Assembly (NCBI GenBank): GCA_026708185.1
Contig: JAPOVK010000051.1
Coordinates: forward strand, 1 to 64,000
Direction of reading: 5' to 3'
Length of the DNA stretch: 64,000 nt
Source: Gammaproteobacteria bacterium
GTDB lineage: Bacteria; Pseudomonadota; Gammaproteobacteria; Pseudomonadales; Azotimanducaceae
A model generated the notes under the pieces. It did not search any database, was not told the origin of the DNA, and saw only the letters and a list, made by a program, of their open reading frames with translations. Below are positions 1 through 8,249 of this stretch, one piece after another. The first letter of the stretch is position 1. Each line of letters starts with the position of its first letter. A program made the translations under genes and the position numbers.

Positions 1-100
1 TGAGGGCTCTTCCTTGCGAGGGGCGGGCCCCTCGCGCTCCCCGGCTGAGGGCTCTTCCTTGCGAGGGGCGGGCCCCTCGCGCTCCCCGGCTGAGGGCTCT
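1..100. repeat. 45-bp tandem repeat with internal hairpin, at window edge
   Basis: Two exact 45-bp units (1-45 and 46-90) are followed by the first 10 bases of a third (91-100), just past the 3' end of the DUF2066 gene. Each unit holds an 8-bp inverted repeat, GCGAGGGG/CCCCTCGC (16-23 with 28-35 in the first unit), with a short G+C loop. The array may continue left of the window. It could act as a terminator or be a small intergenic satellite; no coding potential is seen. Confidence 0.85.
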
Positions 101-107
101 GGCGTTG

Positions 108-1217
108 TCATCCGTCCCCCGCCCAAGCGAACTCGAGTGACCCGGTAGGTTGTCCGTCCGGGACCGGCACGGCAGCGAGCGGACTGCCCATCGAAAGCAG
201 CTCCTCGAGTTGCGCGACGCTGGACCGGGAATGCAGGTGCAACGTCAGCACGTCACGCGCCACGGCTTTGACCTCCATGCGCTCGATGTATTCGCGTGAT
301 CGCAGGTAGTCAAGCACGGACGCGTAGGCCGCAATGGTCGACGCTCCGCGGATGGTGACGGTGATTGCGTCCAATCGGCCACCGACCGCAAACCGCTCGG
401 CAAGCGCGTCCGCGACGGTGTCGACGCCGGCGGCGACCGCCTGCGGTGCGGCCGCCGCGCGCCCATGCGATAGGCTCGCGACACCCGCCGACCGCGCTTC
501 CCAGTCCGAGACCCAGACTCCGTCGGCGCGCTGAACCACGCGGCCAACCACGATCAGATCCGGATTGTAGCGCGCCGAAGCGCTCTCGATGGCCGCCCAG
601 AATCGTCCCCATACGGTCGTCGGCGTTGTGGCATGGTCGGCCAAGTCCATGACCGGCAACGACACCACCAACCCACGTTCCCGTGCACGACTTCGCACGG
701 AGCCGAGCAACTCGTCGCCGCTGCTCGCGGAGACGATCCGTCGCGCCCCGTCCTGCTCGACGGCCACCCAGACCAGGACGGTCGGCCGGTCCGCACCCCA
801 AACCGGCAGAGCGGCACGGCGCAACAGCGCCAACACCGTCGCCGGCTCGTAGTGCAAAGCCACGACCATCTGCTCCGGCGCATCGCTGTCGACATCCCCG
901 GAGACCTGCGAGCGCCCCGGCCGCGAGCGCATGGAGAACTCGAACCGGCCGTAGTACTTCTCCGGCTCGCGAAGGGCCGCTTGGATCTCCGGATTGGCGG
1001 GCAACTCGGCCATGCCGGTGATCCGGACGAGCAACTCACGAAGTCCCGTCCGCGCGGCGCGTTGCCGTTCGGCTTGCGACGCGACCGGCACCTCGACATC
1101 GTAGAGCCACGGTACAACGGCCGCATCCACCCTGACGACCGATGTCGCTAGCAGCAAGGCTAAGGTGCGGGCGAGGGATTTCACCGGAGTACTTCGGTCC
1201 GCAGCGACGGGGGCCAT
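108..1217 (-). CDS. DUF2066 domain-containing exported protein
   Basis: This 369-residue protein of unknown function has a hydrophobic signal-like stretch at about residues 14-32 (LARTLALLLATSVV). The DUF2066 opening follows: YDVEVPV, then a run of Ala/Arg, then LRELLVRITG near residue 65. The family is typical of gammaproteobacteria, where it sits beside purM, as here, in divergent orientation. The ATG at 1217 gives a long polar N-terminus before the signal, so a start nearer residue 12 is possible. Placement in the periplasm or inner membrane is inferred from the signal. No catalytic motif is visible. Confidence 0.8.
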   Translation of the reverse strand: MAPVAADRSTPVKSLARTLALLLATSVVRVDAAVVPWLYDVEVPVASQAERQRAARTGLRELLVRITGMAELPANPEIQAALREPEKYYGRFEFSMRSRPGRSQVSGDVDSDAPEQMVVALHYEPATVLALLRRAALPVWGADRPTVLVWVAVEQDGARRIVSASSGDELLGSVRSRARERGLVVSLPVMDLADHATTPTTVWGRFWAAIESASARYNPDLIVVGRVVQRADGVWVSDWEARSAGVASLSHGRAAAAPQAVAAGVDTVADALAERFAVGGRLDAITVTIRGASTIAAYASVLDYLRSREYIERMEVKAVARDVLTLHLHSRSSVAQLEELLSMGSPLAAVPVPDGQPTGSLEFAWAGDG

Positions 1218-1260
1218 TTTAAGCGCCCCATCGCCGGGTGCGGCACAGCCTCGCTCCCGG

Positions 1261-1307
1261 GAGAATTCGCGTAGCGAATTCCCGGGGCGACCGCGAAGCG
1301 GTCGCGT
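1261..1307. repeat. Twin-hairpin repeat, copy A
   Basis: Two adjacent perfect hairpins: GAATTCGC/GCGAATTC with loop GTA (1263-1281), and GCGACCGC/GCGGTCGC with loop GAA (1287-1305). The element lies in the divergent DUF2066-purM intergenic region. It matches, as reverse complement, the element at 33214-33258, including the GTA loop and the GGGGCGACCGC spacer. It belongs to the same family as the copies near 2431 and 20366. It resembles a REP-type or bipartite palindromic element, and being in a promoter region it may affect both genes. Confidence 0.8.
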
Positions 1308-1344
1308 CTGCTAGGGTGGTGCAACAAGCCAAACGGGAGTGGCC

Positions 1345-2376
1345 ATGGGCCGCCTGACCTATCGGGAAGCGGGCGTCGATATCGACGCCGGCAACGAACT
1401 CGTCCGACGCATCAAGCCGCACGTCGCGCGCACGCACGGACCCGAACTCCTGACCGGTCTCGGCGGGTTCGCGGCGGCAAGCGCGCTGCCAGCGGGATAC
1501 CGGGACCCGGTGCTGGTCACGGGCACCGATGGCGTCGGCACCAAGCTGCGCCTCGCCATCAACTACGATCGCCACGACGACGTCGGTCAGGATCTCGTCG
1601 CCATGTGCGCCAACGACGTGCTGGTCGTCGGCGCGCAACCGTTCCTGTTCCTCGACTACTACGCAACCGGCGCCTTGGACGTCGACGTGGGCGAACGCGT
1701 GATCGCCGGGATCGCGCGCGGCTGCGAGATTGCCGGCTGCGCGCTCGCCGGCGGCGAAACGGCGGAAATGCCCGGCTTCTACCAGGCCGGCGACTACGAC
1801 TTGGCGGGCTTCTGCGTCGGTCTCGTCGAGCGTGACAAGCTGGTCACCGGGGAGTCCGTCGCCGCCGGCGACCTGCTGATCGGGCTTCCATCGAGCGGCC
1901 CCCATGCGAATGGCTACTCGTTGATCCGGCGCATCCTTGCCGACCAAGGCACGGCCACGACGGCCTACATAGAGCAGTTGCTCGCGCCGACCCGCATCTA
2001 CGTGCGCCCGGTTACGCCCGTGCTCGAATACTGCAAGGGCATGTGCCACATCACCGGTGGCGGCTTCGTCGACAACCTGCCGCGTATGTTCGCACCGGGG
2101 CTCGCCGCCGATGTCGACCTCGACGCCTGGTCGCGACCGGCGGTTTTCGCCTTCCTGCAACAGGCCGGCAACATCGACGACATGGAGATGCTGCGCACGT
2201 TCAACAACGGCATCGGCTACGTGCTTTGCGTCGCCGAGAGCGAAGCGGACGCGGTTTGCGGCGCGCTGGAAGCAGCGGGAGAGACGGCCCTGGTGATCGG
2301 GCGAATGGTGGACGAGGCTGCGCGGCCGGTCACCGGGCACCTACGCGTCGGCCACGACGGCGCGACGCTCGGCTAG
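1345..2376 (+). CDS. purM: Phosphoribosylformylglycinamidine cyclo-ligase (AIR synthetase)
   Basis: PurM catalyses ATP-dependent ring closure of formylglycinamidine ribonucleotide to aminoimidazole ribonucleotide in de novo purine synthesis, in the cytoplasm. The 343-residue length is normal. Family signatures are present: the N-terminal YREAGVDIDAGN, GTDGVGTKLRLA near residue 57, GETAEMPGFY, GLPSSGPHANGYSLIRRIL, and HITGGGFVDNLPRM. I chose the ATG at 1345 because GGGAG lies 5 bases upstream; the in-frame GTG at 1339 is an alternative. The neighbouring divergent DUF2066 gene is the usual gammaproteobacterial arrangement. purN is not next to it. Confidence 0.97.
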   Translation: MGRLTYREAGVDIDAGNELVRRIKPHVARTHGPELLTGLGGFAAASALPAGYRDPVLVTGTDGVGTKLRLAINYDRHDDVGQDLVAMCANDVLVVGAQPFLFLDYYATGALDVDVGERVIAGIARGCEIAGCALAGGETAEMPGFYQAGDYDLAGFCVGLVERDKLVTGESVAAGDLLIGLPSSGPHANGYSLIRRILADQGTATTAYIEQLLAPTRIYVRPVTPVLEYCKGMCHITGGGFVDNLPRMFAPGLAADVDLDAWSRPAVFAFLQQAGNIDDMEMLRTFNNGIGYVLCVAESEADAVCGALEAAGETALVIGRMVDEAARPVTGHLRVGHDGATLG

Positions 2377-2418
2377 ATGCCTTGAGAGCGCCGAATGTTG
2401 ACACTTGGGTTGCATTTC

Positions 2419-2496
2419 CGACGGCGGCGGGAGAACGCGCAAGCGTTCTCGATCGCGTCGCCGTCAGGCGACGCGCCTAGGCGACCTCCGCCGTCG
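2419..2496. repeat. Twin-hairpin repeat, copy B, with outer inverted repeat
   Basis: Hairpin 1 is GAGAACGC/GCGTTCTC with a GCAA loop (2431-2450). Hairpin 2 is CGCGTCGCC/GGCGACGCG with a GTCA loop (2454-2475). An outer 9-bp inverted repeat, CGACGGCGG (2419-2427) with CCGCCGTCG (2488-2496), encloses both, so the transcript could form a three-way junction. It lies between purM and the TauD-like gene and could end purM transcription. The GTCA loop is shared with copy C near 20400. Confidence 0.75.
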
Positions 2497-2546
2497 ATTT
2501 TGCTTATGCTTGGGCAACGACGATGGGGCGACTAGACGAGGGGAGC

Positions 2547-3368
2547 ATGTCCGCAGCGCTCAAACTGATTGAAACGACGACTCTCGACGCGGAGCTTATG
2601 ACTGGCCGCACGGGCGTGCGCATCACCGGCGTGGCCATACCCGAAATGACCGACGAGCAGGTCGAGGAAGTGCGCTGGCTGGTCGGCGAATACTGCGTCG
2701 GCGTCTTCCCGGGGCAACACCTCGAACCCAAGCAGCAGCGCGACTTCATCGCCCGCTTCGGCAAGGTGACGGTGACCCCCGGGGTGAACATGCGCACCGA
2801 GTACGACATGGTTCACAAGGTCGCGGACCGCGGCGACCCGGACCGCCCCGTCTCAGGTGGCTTCCACACCGACACGTGCTTCGTAGAGAAACCCCCTTCA
2901 TTCTCGTCGTTGAACGCGATCGAGGTCCCGCGTCACGGCGGCGACACGATGTTCTGCAATCAGTACATGGCGTACGAATCGCTGTCCGATGTGATGAAGG
3001 GATGGCTCACGGGCCTGCGCCTGAAGCACGTGGTGAGCGGCACGGACCGGCCGGAGGAGTGCCCGGATCCCGTCTGGCACCCCGCCGTTCGGACACATCC
3101 GGTGACAGGCCGGAAGGCGCTGTACGTCACGTTTGCGGACCGCTGCATCGAGGCCGAGGGGATGACCCCGGCGGAAGGCAAGAACCTGATCGACTTCCTC
3201 TACAGGCACTCGCTCAAGGACCACGCGATGTACCGTCACCGCTGGCAGGTCGGCGACTTCGCCATGTGGGACAACCGCTGCGCGCTGCACGCGGCCGTCT
3301 ACGACCATGGCGAGCAGCCCCGCGTGCTCTACCGCGTGATGTGCGAGGGCGAGAAGCCGTTTGAGTGA
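2547..3368 (+). CDS. TauD/TfdA-family Fe(II)/2-oxoglutarate dioxygenase
   Basis: A predicted cytoplasmic alpha-ketoglutarate-dependent hydroxylase of 273 residues, a typical family length. The iron-binding HxD is in FHTDTCF (about residue 108) and the distal histidine in NRCALHAAVYD near residue 246. The closing RVLYRVMCEG matches the 2-oxoglutarate-binding arginine region. Start 2547 is preferred because AGGGGAG lies close upstream; the ATG at 2523 has no such site. TauD relatives act on taurine, 2,4-D and other small acids, so the substrate cannot be read from sequence. It stands alone, without a sulfonate transporter, so a taurine role is not supported. Confidence 0.88.
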   Translation: MSAALKLIETTTLDAELMTGRTGVRITGVAIPEMTDEQVEEVRWLVGEYCVGVFPGQHLEPKQQRDFIARFGKVTVTPGVNMRTEYDMVHKVADRGDPDRPVSGGFHTDTCFVEKPPSFSSLNAIEVPRHGGDTMFCNQYMAYESLSDVMKGWLTGLRLKHVVSGTDRPEECPDPVWHPAVRTHPVTGRKALYVTFADRCIEAEGMTPAEGKNLIDFLYRHSLKDHAMYRHRWQVGDFAMWDNRCALHAAVYDHGEQPRVLYRVMCEGEKPFE

Positions 3369-3375
3369 GCGCAGT

Positions 3376-3939
3376 CTAGGTGCGCGGTAGTTGCACCCCG
3401 CGCTGTCCCTGGTACTTGCCGCCGCGGTCGCGATAGGAGGTCTCGCAGACCTCGTCGCTTTGCAGGAACAGTAGCTGCGCAACGCCCTCGTTGGCGTAGA
3501 TCTTGGCCGGCAGGTTGGTCGTGTTGGAGAACTCCAAGGTGACGTGGCCCTCCCACTCCGGCTCGAGCGGGGTCACGTTGACGATGATGCCGCAGCGCGC
3601 GTAGGTCGACTTGCCGACGCAGAGCGTGAGCACGTCGCGGGGGATGCGGAAGTATTCGACGGTGCGCGCCAAGGCGAACGCATTGGGAGGGATGATGCAG
3701 CTCTCCCCCGCCACGTCCACGAAACTGCGCGCGTCGAAAGCCTTGGGATCGACCGTCGCCGAGAAGATGTTCGTGAAGACCTTGAACTCCGGGGCACAGC
3801 GGACGTCGTAGCCGTAGCTCGACGTGCCGTAGGAAATCACCTGCCGGTCGCCGACCCGACGCACCTGGTCGGCCTCGAACGGCTCGATCATGCCGGACGC
3901 CGCCATGTCCCGGATCCAGCGGTCGGACTTGATGGTCAT
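3376..3939 (-). CDS. dcd: dCTP deaminase
   Basis: Deaminates dCTP to dUTP, feeding thymidylate synthesis. The 187-residue protein begins [13 protein letters not shown] and carries the family's [12 protein letters not shown] near residue 40, the nucleotide-binding [10 protein letters not shown], and the [17 protein letters not shown] segment with the catalytic glutamate. The ATG overlaps the upstream apbC stop as ATGA, which indicates translational coupling. The apbC-dcd order is conserved in many gammaproteobacteria. The ending GVQLPRT is typical of this trimeric enzyme. Confidence 0.97.
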   Translation of the reverse strand: MTIKSDRWIRDMAASGMIEPFEADQVRRVGDRQVISYGTSSYGYDVRCAPEFKVFTNIFSATVDPKAFDARSFVDVAGESCIIPPNAFALARTVEYFRIPRDVLTLCVGKSTYARCGIIVNVTPLEPEWEGHVTLEFSNTTNLPAKIYANEGVAQLLFLQSDEVCETSYRDRGGKYQGQRGVQLPRT

Positions 3940-4973
3940 TGATCGTCCATCACGATGGTGGGCGGTGGCGTGACATTGGCCGCGTTGCGCCACAGTTCGG
4001 CCGCCGCCCGGCGGGCGCAGTCCACGTAGAGCGCGGCAACGCGCCCCGCCGGGTCGGCCACCACCGTCGGCGTGCCGCCGTCGGTCGACTCCCGGATTCG
4101 CGGGTCCAGCGGAAACTCGCCCAGCACCGGTACGCCGTACTCGCCGGCCACCCGGGCACCACCGCCGTGGCCGAAAAGTTCGTGCCGCTGGCCGCAGCCG
4201 CCGCACTCGAACCAGCTCATGTTCTCGACGATGCCGAGAATGGGGATGTCGACCTTGCGGAACATCTCGATGCCCTTGCGCGCGTCCAAGAGAGCGATGT
4301 CCTGCGGTGTCGTGACGATGACCGCACCGCTCACCTTGGCTTGCTGGGAAAGCGTGAGCTGGATGTCGCCCGTGCCGGGTGGCATGTCCACGACCAGGTA
4401 GTCCAACCCGCCCCACGCGGTCTGCCCGATCAGCTGCTGCAACGCCCCGGAAGCCATCGGGCCGCGCCAGACCATGGGCGTGCGCTCGTTGGTCAGCATG
4501 CTCATGGAGATCGCCTCGATGCCATGCACGCGCAATGGCACGAATTGACGTTCGTCCCGGACGTCTGGACGCTTGCCGTCGGGTACGCCGAGCATCATGC
4601 CCTGGCTCGGGCCGTAGATGTCCGCGTCCAGGATTCCGGTCTTCGCGCCCGCCTGGTCCATGGCCAAGGCCAGGTTGACGGCGGTGGTGGACTTGCCGAC
4701 ACCGCCCTTACCGGAGGCCACGGCGATGATGTGGCTGACCCCCGGCGCACCCTGACCCTGCGGGGGCATGAAGGTCAGGTCGAGGACGACGGCATCGTGC
4801 AACTGCTCCTCGAGGGCGCGGGTGTACGGTTCGACGAGCCCTTCGACCGGATAGCCCACGATCGCATCCACGTGCCAGCGACCGTCCAGCCGCGCCGCCC
4901 TGCGGACGGCGCCGAGTTCCCGCCAGGGCACGTTGAGCACCGGGTCGAGGAAGGCGTCCAGGGGGTTCGGCAT
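3936..4973 (-). CDS. apbC: Mrp/ApbC-type iron-sulfur cluster carrier ATPase
   Basis: P-loop ATPase that binds and transfers [4Fe-4S] clusters to apoproteins. The 345-residue protein has an N-terminal MIP18-like domain (about 1-75), then the deviant Walker [12 protein letters not shown] near residue 89, [24 protein letters not shown], and the paired cysteines of [14 protein letters not shown] that bind the cluster. The ATG at 4973 gives [10 protein letters not shown] and a normal length. It is first in a two-gene unit with dcd (4-base overlap). The reading frame stays open far upstream, but that stretch belongs to the antisense of the acyltransferase gene and is not coding. Confidence 0.96.
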   Translation of the reverse strand: MPNPLDAFLDPVLNVPWRELGAVRRAARLDGRWHVDAIVGYPVEGLVEPYTRALEEQLHDAVVLDLTFMPPQGQGAPGVSHIIAVASGKGGVGKSTTAVNLALAMDQAGAKTGILDADIYGPSQGMMLGVPDGKRPDVRDERQFVPLRVHGIEAISMSMLTNERTPMVWRGPMASGALQQLIGQTAWGGLDYLVVDMPPGTGDIQLTLSQQAKVSGAVIVTTPQDIALLDARKGIEMFRKVDIPILGIVENMSWFECGGCGQRHELFGHGGGARVAGEYGVPVLGEFPLDPRIRESTDGGTPTVVADPAGRVAALYVDCARRAAAELWRNAANVTPPPTIVMDDQ

Positions 4974-5026
4974 CGCTCGTTCGCCTTGGGCGGGGAGACG
5001 ACGACGGATTATAGACTTAGCACCCT

Positions 5027-5863
5027 CTACTGACCGCGCCAGCGGTCGTGCGACCAAAGCCAGTCGGCCGGTGCACGGTCTATGTCGGCCTGCACGCACG
5101 CCGCGTAGCGCTCGGTTACCGAACCATCCGCGCCAAACGGCGCCTCGGCGATCTTCTCGATGCGACAGTGGTAGCGGGCCGGCGCGAGACGCTCGCACGA
5201 CAGGTAGAAGACCGGCCAGTTGAACGTTCGCGCGATGCGCTCCGGGCCACCGAAAAAAGCCGTCTCGCGCCCACACAACCGCACGATGCGCCGATCGCGA
5301 CCGGGGCGCTGATCGGCCACCAGCGTCCAGATCCGACGTTGCTGGCGCTGGGCGACTAATCGACGCCGAAGCTCCTTGACCGGGACGGGGGTGACGCCGA
5401 ATCGCTCGGCGATCCCAGTGAGGAGATCGCGCATGACCGGCAGGTGCGGCGTCTTGTAGACCACCGAAACCGGCAGCGACACCTCCCCGGCCAAGGCGAT
5501 GAGCGACCAGACGAGATTGCCGTGGTGCGCCATCAGCAGAAGGGCCGGTCCACCGTCGAGCGCCGCACCCCCCTCGAACGTCACCCGCTCGTGCAACTCT
5601 CGCGCGGTCATCGACTTGCCGTGGAGGACCTCCATGCAGACTTCCGAGAATGCCGTGTAGAAGCCATCCACCAGCGGCCCCGGATCGATGTCCGGAAACG
5701 CATAGGCCAGGTTCTTGGCCACGATCCGCCGGCGGTACGCCATGCGCAGCAACGGGCGGAGGTCGTGACCGAGCTGGTGCAGGCGATCCACAGGCATGCG
5801 GCTCGCGGTCTCGATCAGGTAGGGCAGCGTGCTCAACATGGCACGACGAGTAGGCCAAGCCAC
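5027..5863 (-). CDS. LpxL/HtrB-like lysophospholipid/lipid A acyltransferase
   Basis: Probable inner-membrane acyltransferase of the lipid A late acyltransferase family, 278 residues. Family marks include AYRRRIVAKNLAYAFPD near residue 42 (the R-NL-F-P pattern), LLLMAHHGNLVWS at 108-120, and LVADQRPGRDR, FFGGPERIAR further on. The family catalytic dyad HX4(D/E), usually HxGNWE, reads HHGNLV at 113-118. The histidine is kept but the acidic residue is valine, so activity or specificity may differ. It is divergent from the Gfo/Idh gene 47 bp away. An in-frame ATG eight codons in is an alternative start. Confidence 0.82.
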   Translation of the reverse strand: MAWPTRRAMLSTLPYLIETASRMPVDRLHQLGHDLRPLLRMAYRRRIVAKNLAYAFPDIDPGPLVDGFYTAFSEVCMEVLHGKSMTARELHERVTFEGGAALDGGPALLLMAHHGNLVWSLIALAGEVSLPVSVVYKTPHLPVMRDLLTGIAERFGVTPVPVKELRRRLVAQRQQRRIWTLVADQRPGRDRRIVRLCGRETAFFGGPERIARTFNWPVFYLSCERLAPARYHCRIEKIAEAPFGADGSVTERYAACVQADIDRAPADWLWSHDRWRGQ

Positions 5864-5910
5864 CCGCTTGAAGCCGCTACCATACGCGGACCGAACCGTG
5901 AGGACCGAGC

Positions 5911-6906
5911 ATGGCAGACATCCGATTTGGAACCCTGGGAGCCGCGAATATCACGCCAAACGCGCTGACGCAACCGGCCAGCCGGAACGCCGACGTAGCG
6001 GTGGTCGCGATCGCCGCCCGCGACCGCGCCCGTGCCGTGGCGATGGCGGAGAAGGAGGGCGTCGAACACGTCGTCGACGACTACCAGGCGGTGATCGACC
6101 ACCCGGACGTCAATGTCGTCTACAACCCGCTACCGATCAGCCATCACCACGAGTGGACACTGAAGGCGCTGGCCGCCGGCAAGCCCGTCCTCTGCGAGAA
6201 GTCGTTCGCGATGAACGAACGCGAGGCTATCGAGATGGCGGAGGCCGCCGACAAGGCCGGACTACTGCTCATCGAGGCGTTCCACTACCGCTACCACCCG
6301 GTCTTCCTGCGCACGCTTGAGATCTACCACGCCGGCTCCATCGGCGACCTGGTTCGCCTCACCGGTCGGTTCCACGTCGGGCTTGGGGACCGCGACATGC
6401 CGAGCGACAGCATCCGCATGATCTACGAGACCGGCGGCGGCGCCACCATGGACATGGGCTGCTACCCGCTGTCGTGGTTGCGCCACTTCACCGGCGAAGA
6501 ACCCGAGGTCGTCTCCGCCGAGGCGATCGAAGGCCCGCCCAACGTCGACCTGCGGCTGGTCACGGAACTGCGTTTTTCAAGCGGTGCCACCGGCTCCGCC
6601 TCCGGGTCGATGATGCGCGGCGACCGGTTCGTGACCGACCTCGTCGCCGAGGGCACCAAGGGCACGCTCACGGTGAACGGCCCGCTCGTGCCGCACATGG
6701 GCCACGAGATCCGGCTCGAGGTGGACGGCGAGACCAGCACCGAGACGCTGACCAAGCGGACGACCTACGACTACCAGCTAGACGCTTTCGTCCGGGCGCT
6801 CAACACCGGCGAGAAGCTCGCGACGGACGCCGAGGACGCGGTCAAGCAGATGCGCCTGATCGACAACGCGTATCGGGCCGCCGGGATGAAGGTTCGGGGG
6901 ACGTGA
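5911..6906 (+). CDS. Gfo/Idh/MocA-family NAD(P)-dependent oxidoreductase
   Basis: A 331-residue oxidoreductase with an N-terminal Rossmann fold (FGTLGAANITPNAL, with GAA in place of the classical GxGxxG) and the family hinge motif GKPVLCEKSFAMN near residue 92, whose EKP-type lysine is retained. EAFHYRYHPVF near 120 and GGGATMDMGCYPLSWLRHF near 177 supply the catalytic region. Relatives oxidise sugars, inositols or trans-dihydrodiols; this one looks closest to dihydrodiol/xylose dehydrogenase-like members, but the substrate is unknown. Its TGA overlaps the GTG of the next gene, so the two are probably co-translated. Confidence 0.88.
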   Translation: MADIRFGTLGAANITPNALTQPASRNADVAVVAIAARDRARAVAMAEKEGVEHVVDDYQAVIDHPDVNVVYNPLPISHHHEWTLKALAAGKPVLCEKSFAMNEREAIEMAEAADKAGLLLIEAFHYRYHPVFLRTLEIYHAGSIGDLVRLTGRFHVGLGDRDMPSDSIRMIYETGGGATMDMGCYPLSWLRHFTGEEPEVVSAEAIEGPPNVDLRLVTELRFSSGATGSASGSMMRGDRFVTDLVAEGTKGTLTVNGPLVPHMGHEIRLEVDGETSTETLTKRTTYDYQLDAFVRALNTGEKLATDAEDAVKQMRLIDNAYRAAGMKVRGT

Positions 6907-7463
6907 ACAAGAGCCCCGCGAGAGCGTCGGACCCTTCCCTATCATCGGCCCAGGGCTCCTTTCCGATCACTCCGATCGGAACACCCGCCAAGGGGGTCCT
7001 AGCTGCCTTCGCTTGCGCGACGCTGGCCCTGGCCATCGCAGCGCTGTTTCTGCCCACGCCGCCGTGGCTCCGGCTCGCGCTCGCGGTGGGCCTCCTTGCG
7101 CTGACCGGCTTGCTTGCGTACTTCCTCATCGGCGGTTCTCGCGCCGCGGTGGTTGTCGGCAAGGATCACATCCGGCTCAACATACCCATCTACGGCCGGT
7201 CCATCCCGAGGGCGTCGATCGACCGGGCAGCTTCGCGCACAATCACCTTCGGGAGCAGCCCACAACTGAAGCCGCGCCTGCGCACGAACGGGATGAGCGT
7301 GCCCGGTTACCACGTCGGCTGGTTCCGCCTCGCAAACGGTTCGCGCGCACTCGCAGCGTTGACGGCCATGGATCGAGAAGTCGCCTACGTGCCGCTGGTC
7401 GACGGGACGGCGGTACTGCTCAGCGTTCGCGACCCGGAGGGTCTCGTAGCCCAGCTGCGTTAG
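6903..7463 (+). CDS. Small two-helix membrane protein with PH-like C-terminal domain
   Basis: A 186-residue protein I do not recognise firmly. A GTG start at 6903 overlaps the preceding stop as GTGA. Two hydrophobic helices (about 35-55 and 58-78) come first. A soluble beta-rich tail of about 100 residues follows (RAAVVVGKDHIRLNIPIYGRSIPRASI onward), containing GYHVGWFRLANGSRALAALT and VPLVDGTAVLLSVRDPEG. This layout matches bacterial PH-domain membrane proteins of the bPH type (inference from arrangement). No catalytic motif is seen. Coupling to the oxidoreductase may be incidental. Confidence 0.7.
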   Translation: MNKSPARASDPSLSSAQGSFPITPIGTPAKGVLAAFACATLALAIAALFLPTPPWLRLALAVGLLALTGLLAYFLIGGSRAAVVVGKDHIRLNIPIYGRSIPRASIDRAASRTITFGSSPQLKPRLRTNGMSVPGYHVGWFRLANGSRALAALTAMDREVAYVPLVDGTAVLLSVRDPEGLVAQLR

Positions 7464-7870
7464 AAGCGAGGCAGACCCTCCCAAATCCGCCCCGACCAAC
7501 CGGGCGTCTGCCGTAGCTCGTCGAACTCCTCGTCCTTGGACACCAGCGGGCACCCGACCTCGATCGCAGTCGCCGCAATCAGCCGGTCGAACGGATCAGG
7601 ATGCGCCCAGCGGAGCAATCCGGCGCGGGCGGCAATCTGGCGGCTGAACGGCGCGGAGACAGCCTGGTCGTCGGCGACCAAGGCCTCAATGTGCGGCGTG
7701 ATCTCAGGCCATCTGCCCAGTCGCACCTTTTGCGTGATTTCGTAGAGGCTAATAGGGCTCACGTATACGAGGTCGCTTTGCTCGACTGTGGCTCGGGCCG
7801 ATTCGCCCAACCGGCGGGAGTCCATATGGCCCCAAACCCAAGCATGCGTGTCCAGCAGGACGGCACTCAA
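7460..7870 (-). CDS. PIN-domain (VapC-type) ribonuclease toxin
   Basis: A 136-residue PIN-domain protein. It has the first acidic residue in LLDTHAWVWG near the N-terminus, ISLYEITQKVRLGR with the second, and HPDPFDRLIAATAIEVGCPLVSKDEEF carrying the remaining metal-binding aspartates. DTHAxxW, DPFDR and the 'LVSKDE' ending are typical of the Phd-partnered subgroup. A TTG start at 7870 overlaps the antitoxin stop as TTGA and has GGAG about 9 bases upstream; an in-frame TTG at 7885 is an alternative. All acidic residues are present, so it is probably active. It cleaves RNA when the antitoxin is lost. Confidence 0.88.
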   Translation of the reverse strand: MSAVLLDTHAWVWGHMDSRRLGESARATVEQSDLVYVSPISLYEITQKVRLGRWPEITPHIEALVADDQAVSAPFSRQIAARAGLLRWAHPDPFDRLIAATAIEVGCPLVSKDEEFDELRQTPGWSGRIWEGLPRF

Positions 7871-8097
7871 AGCCCCCGCTCCCAAAGCGCCAGTTCCTCC
7901 TCAGACATCTTGTCGTCGAAGTCTGGGACTGTAGAGACCAAGTGCTTGAGCGTATCGAACTGAAATCCTGCGCGGCGCACGGGCACGAGCCGCACGGCCG
8001 GTTTGCCCTTGCGCGCGATCACGACCTCTTCCCCGGCTTCCGCCGCCGCGATCAGCTTGGAGAGCTGTGATTTCGCGTTGTGCACGTTGACCTGCAT
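7867..8097 (-). CDS. Phd/YefM-family antitoxin
   Basis: A 76-residue antitoxin that binds DNA through its N-terminus and the PIN toxin through its C-terminus. The opening MQVNVHNAKSQLSKLIAAAEAGEEVVIARKGKPAVRLVPV is the Phd/YefM signature. The tail DKMSEEELALWERGL is the usual toxin-neutralising acidic helix. It comes first in the pair and overlaps the toxin start by 4 bases. A symmetric TAGCTA pair directly upstream (8111-8125) is a plausible autorepression operator. Confidence 0.92.
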   Translation of the reverse strand: MQVNVHNAKSQLSKLIAAAEAGEEVVIARKGKPAVRLVPVRRAGFQFDTLKHLVSTVPDFDDKMSEEELALWERGL

Positions 8098-8110
8098 TGT
8101 CGGCTCAACT

Positions 8111-8125
8111 TAGCTAACCTAGCTA
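8111..8125. promoter_or_regulatory. Putative antitoxin operator
   Basis: TAGCTA-ACC-TAGCTA: two copies of a self-complementary hexamer, 3 bases apart, ending 14 bases upstream of the antitoxin ATG (minus strand). Phd-type antitoxins repress their own promoter by binding short palindromes in this position. The A+T-rich spacing stands out from its surroundings. Function is inferred from position. Confidence 0.45.
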
Positions 8126-8249
8126 CAACCTTAGGCGCACTGGCCATGGGGTGTCAAGTCGTGATTTACAACGCCCTACAACGCCCCCACGGGGCTATCC
8201 CCGCCCCACCACAGCCTCTAATATCCACGCCTTTCGCGACGGCTGACCC

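Noticed and set aside
1219-2340. Long minus-strand open frame (373 codons) antisense to purM
   Set aside because: Shadow of the high-G+C purM coding strand; Val/Ala/Gly/Arg-rich translation with no family resemblance. Purines and the PurM motifs fix the + strand.
3936-5858. 640-codon frame suggesting an acyltransferase-ApbC fusion
   Set aside because: The upstream 300 codons are out of frame with the acyltransferase (a different frame is used by that gene) and are low-complexity; ApbC starts at the ATG 4973.
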